Of a stretch of 7,713 nucleotides of DNA, positions 6,847 through 7,713 are shown one piece after another (within the stretch, counting starts at the first letter, position 1; every line of letters begins with the position of its first letter). This stretch comes from an uncultured Eubacteriales bacterium (GTDB taxonomy: Bacteria > Bacillota > Clostridia > Oscillospirales > Ruminococcaceae). Location of the stretch: positions 1 through 7,713 of the forward strand of contig ONLC01000099.1 in the NCBI GenBank assembly GCA_900318545.1, written 5' to 3'. The notes under the pieces were generated by a model. That model had not been told where the DNA came from. It made no database searches and saw nothing but the letters and a program-made list of their open reading frames with translations. Made by a program: the position numbers and the translations under genes.

Positions 6847-7190
6847 TTACTGCGGTTTTATTTCCATTTGAGAGTGTCCGTTTTCCATGTATATCCTCAG
6901 GGTGAAATGCTCCTGCTTGTCACCGTCGGTAACGGTAAAGGTAACTGTACCGTATTTCTTGCCGTTTACCTGAACAAAGCCCTCGACAGGGTCTGCAAAG
7001 CTGACCTCTGCTATTTCGGGATCATCAGAGCTCCGACACCTACCACTGTCTGGAAAACAAGTGCAGGAGAGATTATAAGAAGGCTCAGCCAGCTTCTCTT
7101 TCTTATATACCAGCCGAGCTCCAGTCCCCCGTAGAGCTTATTTGTGACCTGCCTGAGCTTAGAGGTCTTGCTTTGTTCCAAATACTTCAC
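6847..7190 (-). pseudogene. Small single-pass membrane protein gene, split by an apparent frameshift
   Basis: I do not recognise this family. On the minus strand a GTG at 7190 opens a 59-codon frame. It has a basic N-terminal region, then one hydrophobic helix beginning at RSWLSLLIISPALVFQTVVG, and stops at TAG 7011-7013. Immediately afterwards a second frame, offset by -1, encodes about 58 residues in natural continuation (DPEIAEVSFADPVEGFV..., then VTFTVTDGDKQEHFTLR...) and ends at TAA 6847-6849. It has no start codon near its beginning, and its upstream extension across the membrane region is nonsense. Joined, the protein would be about 114 aa: a short cytoplasmic tail, one membrane helix and an outer beta-rich domain. 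One extra C in the CCC at 7018-7020 would restore the frame (ALMIPEIAEV). The start is uncertain because the ribosome binding site is weak. A promoter lies just upstream and the FIST-GGDEF gene follows. Confidence 0.7.
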
Positions 7191-7238
7191 TTTCCCGATT
7201 TACGGTCTGAACACAGGTCGATATTTGCTTATTAAATT

Positions 7239-7267
7239 ATTATAACACATCAAATCATAAACGTCAA
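7239..7267 (-). promoter_or_regulatory. Sigma-A promoter of the small membrane protein/FIST-GGDEF unit
   Basis: On the minus strand the -35 box TTGACG (7262-7267) and -10 box TATAAT (7239-7244) are 17 nt apart, with TGT before the -10 box. Transcription should start near 7232, about 42 nt before the GTG at 7190. No other good promoter was seen before the FIST-GGDEF start. Confidence 0.85.
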
Positions 7268-7285
7268 GGGCGGGCACGGAAAACC

Positions 7286-7301
7286 CTGCATCACCACGCA
7301 G
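7286..7301. repeat. Short inverted repeat upstream of the promoter at 7239-7267
   Basis: On the minus strand, CTGCGT GGTG ATGCAG forms 6-bp arms (one G-T wobble) around a 4-nt centre, about 18 nt upstream of the -35 box. It may be an operator or the remains of terminator-associated structure. The evidence is weak. Confidence 0.25.
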
Positions 7302-7302
7302 A

Positions 7303-7337
7303 CAAAAACAAAAACCGCCCACCGAGTGGTGGGCGGT
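7303..7337 (-). terminator. Strong intrinsic terminator of the surface-protein gene
   Basis: On the minus strand a perfect 10-bp GC-rich stem (ACCGCCCACC with GGTGGGCGGT), with the 4-nt loop ACTC, is followed by TTTTGTTTTTG. It lies about 28 nt after the TAA at 7366-7368 and isolates the surface-protein gene from the downstream unit. Confidence 0.95.
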
Positions 7338-7365
7338 CGGGTTATTCAGACGTTAAGTGTTTTGC

Positions 7366-7713
7366 TTATTCGTCTTTCTTTTTCTTAGCAAGGATAACTG
7401 CAACTGCTGCTGCAACTGCTGCGAAGCTTGCCGATGCTGCCATACCTGTGCCGGGGTTAGCGGTACCTGCGGTATTGTCATTAGCCTGCTTCTTATTGCC
7501 GTCAGTGTTATCGGTCCCGCTGTTGGACGACTTGGACGAAGAATCGGAAGTGCTCGAAGCGTCATCGGTCTCTGAATCAGGAGTATCGGTGTCGCTTGTG
7601 TCGCTGCTGTCAGTGCTCTCGTCTGTAGAGTCGGGAGTATCAGTCTCGCTGGTGCTCTCGCTGTCCTCAGCCTCGGAATCATTATCGTCCTGACTGCTTG
7701 CATCACTGCTGTC
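7366..7713 (-). CDS. C-terminal end of a cell-wall-anchored surface protein (partial, start outside window)
   Basis: This is the last 115 residues of a larger protein running off the right edge. The first ~75 visible residues are almost entirely Ser, Asp, Thr and Glu, an acidic flexible linker of the kind found between a surface domain and its wall anchor. It holds two copies of TS(E/D)TDTPDS at visible residues 21-29 and 39-47, an 18-residue period. The end has a sortase-type tripartite signal: NPGTG (86-90), an Ala-rich hydrophobic helix (about 91-109) and a basic KKKK tail before the final DE. Known biology: sortases cut LPxTG-like motifs, including NPxTG variants, between Thr and Gly and link the protein to peptidoglycan. 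The functional domain is not visible, so the role (adhesion, enzyme, scaffold) cannot be stated. Another minus-strand frame with an ATG at 7706 overlaps this one, but it is an Arg/Gln/Thr-rich shadow. Confidence 0.85.
   Translation of the reverse strand, partial: DSSDASSQDDNDSEAEDSESTSETDTPDSTDESTDSSDTSDTDTPDSETDDASSTSDSSSKSSNSGTDNTDGNKKQANDNTAGTANPGTGMAASASFAAVAAAVAVILAKKKKDE

Noticed and set aside
7005..7045. Programmed -1 frameshift joining the two halves of the small gene
   Set aside because: No slippery heptamer in the correct phase and no obvious downstream stem. Mutation or a sequence error is simpler, although slipping at AAA-TAG cannot be excluded.
6679..7134. Plus-strand open frame of 151 codons across the split small gene
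   Set aside because: It overlaps the start of the FIST-GGDEF gene and its ribosome binding site. The minus strand offers a promoter, a clear membrane helix and a natural domain continuation instead.
7353..7706. Minus-strand open frame of 117 codons starting with ATG at 7706
   Set aside because: It is Arg/Gln/Thr/Pro-rich low complexity produced by reading the Ser/Asp repeat out of frame. The overlapping frame ending at 7366 has a complete sorting signal.

Overview
The window looks like chromosomal DNA of a Gram-positive Clostridia member, most likely Ruminococcus or a close Oscillospiraceae relative. This is inferred from the mnmG-rsmG pair, strong Shine-Dalgarno sites, sigma-A-type promoters, intrinsic terminators, and a surface protein with an NPxTG-type sorting signal and a Ser/Asp/Thr-rich linker. 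No rRNA, tRNA, CRISPR array, insertion sequence or phage gene was seen. All recognised genes lie on the minus strand, so transcription runs from high to low coordinates.

Read in the direction of transcription, there are four units. (1) 7713-7303: the C-terminal end of a cell-wall-anchored surface protein (its start lies outside the window), closed by a strong terminator. (2) 7267-5000: a promoter, then a small membrane-protein gene split between two reading frames (7190-6847), then a FIST-GGDEF protein (6810-5044) predicted to sense a ligand in the cytoplasm and make cyclic di-GMP, then a terminator. (3) 4967-2748: a consensus promoter, an approximately 85-nt leader whose ribosome binding site is separated from the start codon by a perfect hairpin, a four-helix membrane-bound CapD/FlaA1/WbpM-type nucleotide-sugar dehydratase, and a terminator. 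(4) 2730-77: a promoter followed by mnmG and rsmG, which overlap by four bases (GTGA). Both modify RNA used in translation: MnmG acts on the tRNA wobble uridine and RsmG on G527 of 16S rRNA. No convincing terminator follows rsmG, so this unit may continue past the left edge.

Units 1-3 all concern the cell surface or signalling: a wall-anchored protein, a c-di-GMP synthase with a possible membrane partner, and a sugar-nucleotide enzyme for surface glycans. A functional link is possible but is only suggested by position. The items most worth checking are the split reading frame ahead of the FIST-GGDEF gene, the hairpin-bridged start of the dehydratase, and the FIST-GGDEF protein itself, which has an active-type GGEEF motif but no product-inhibition site.
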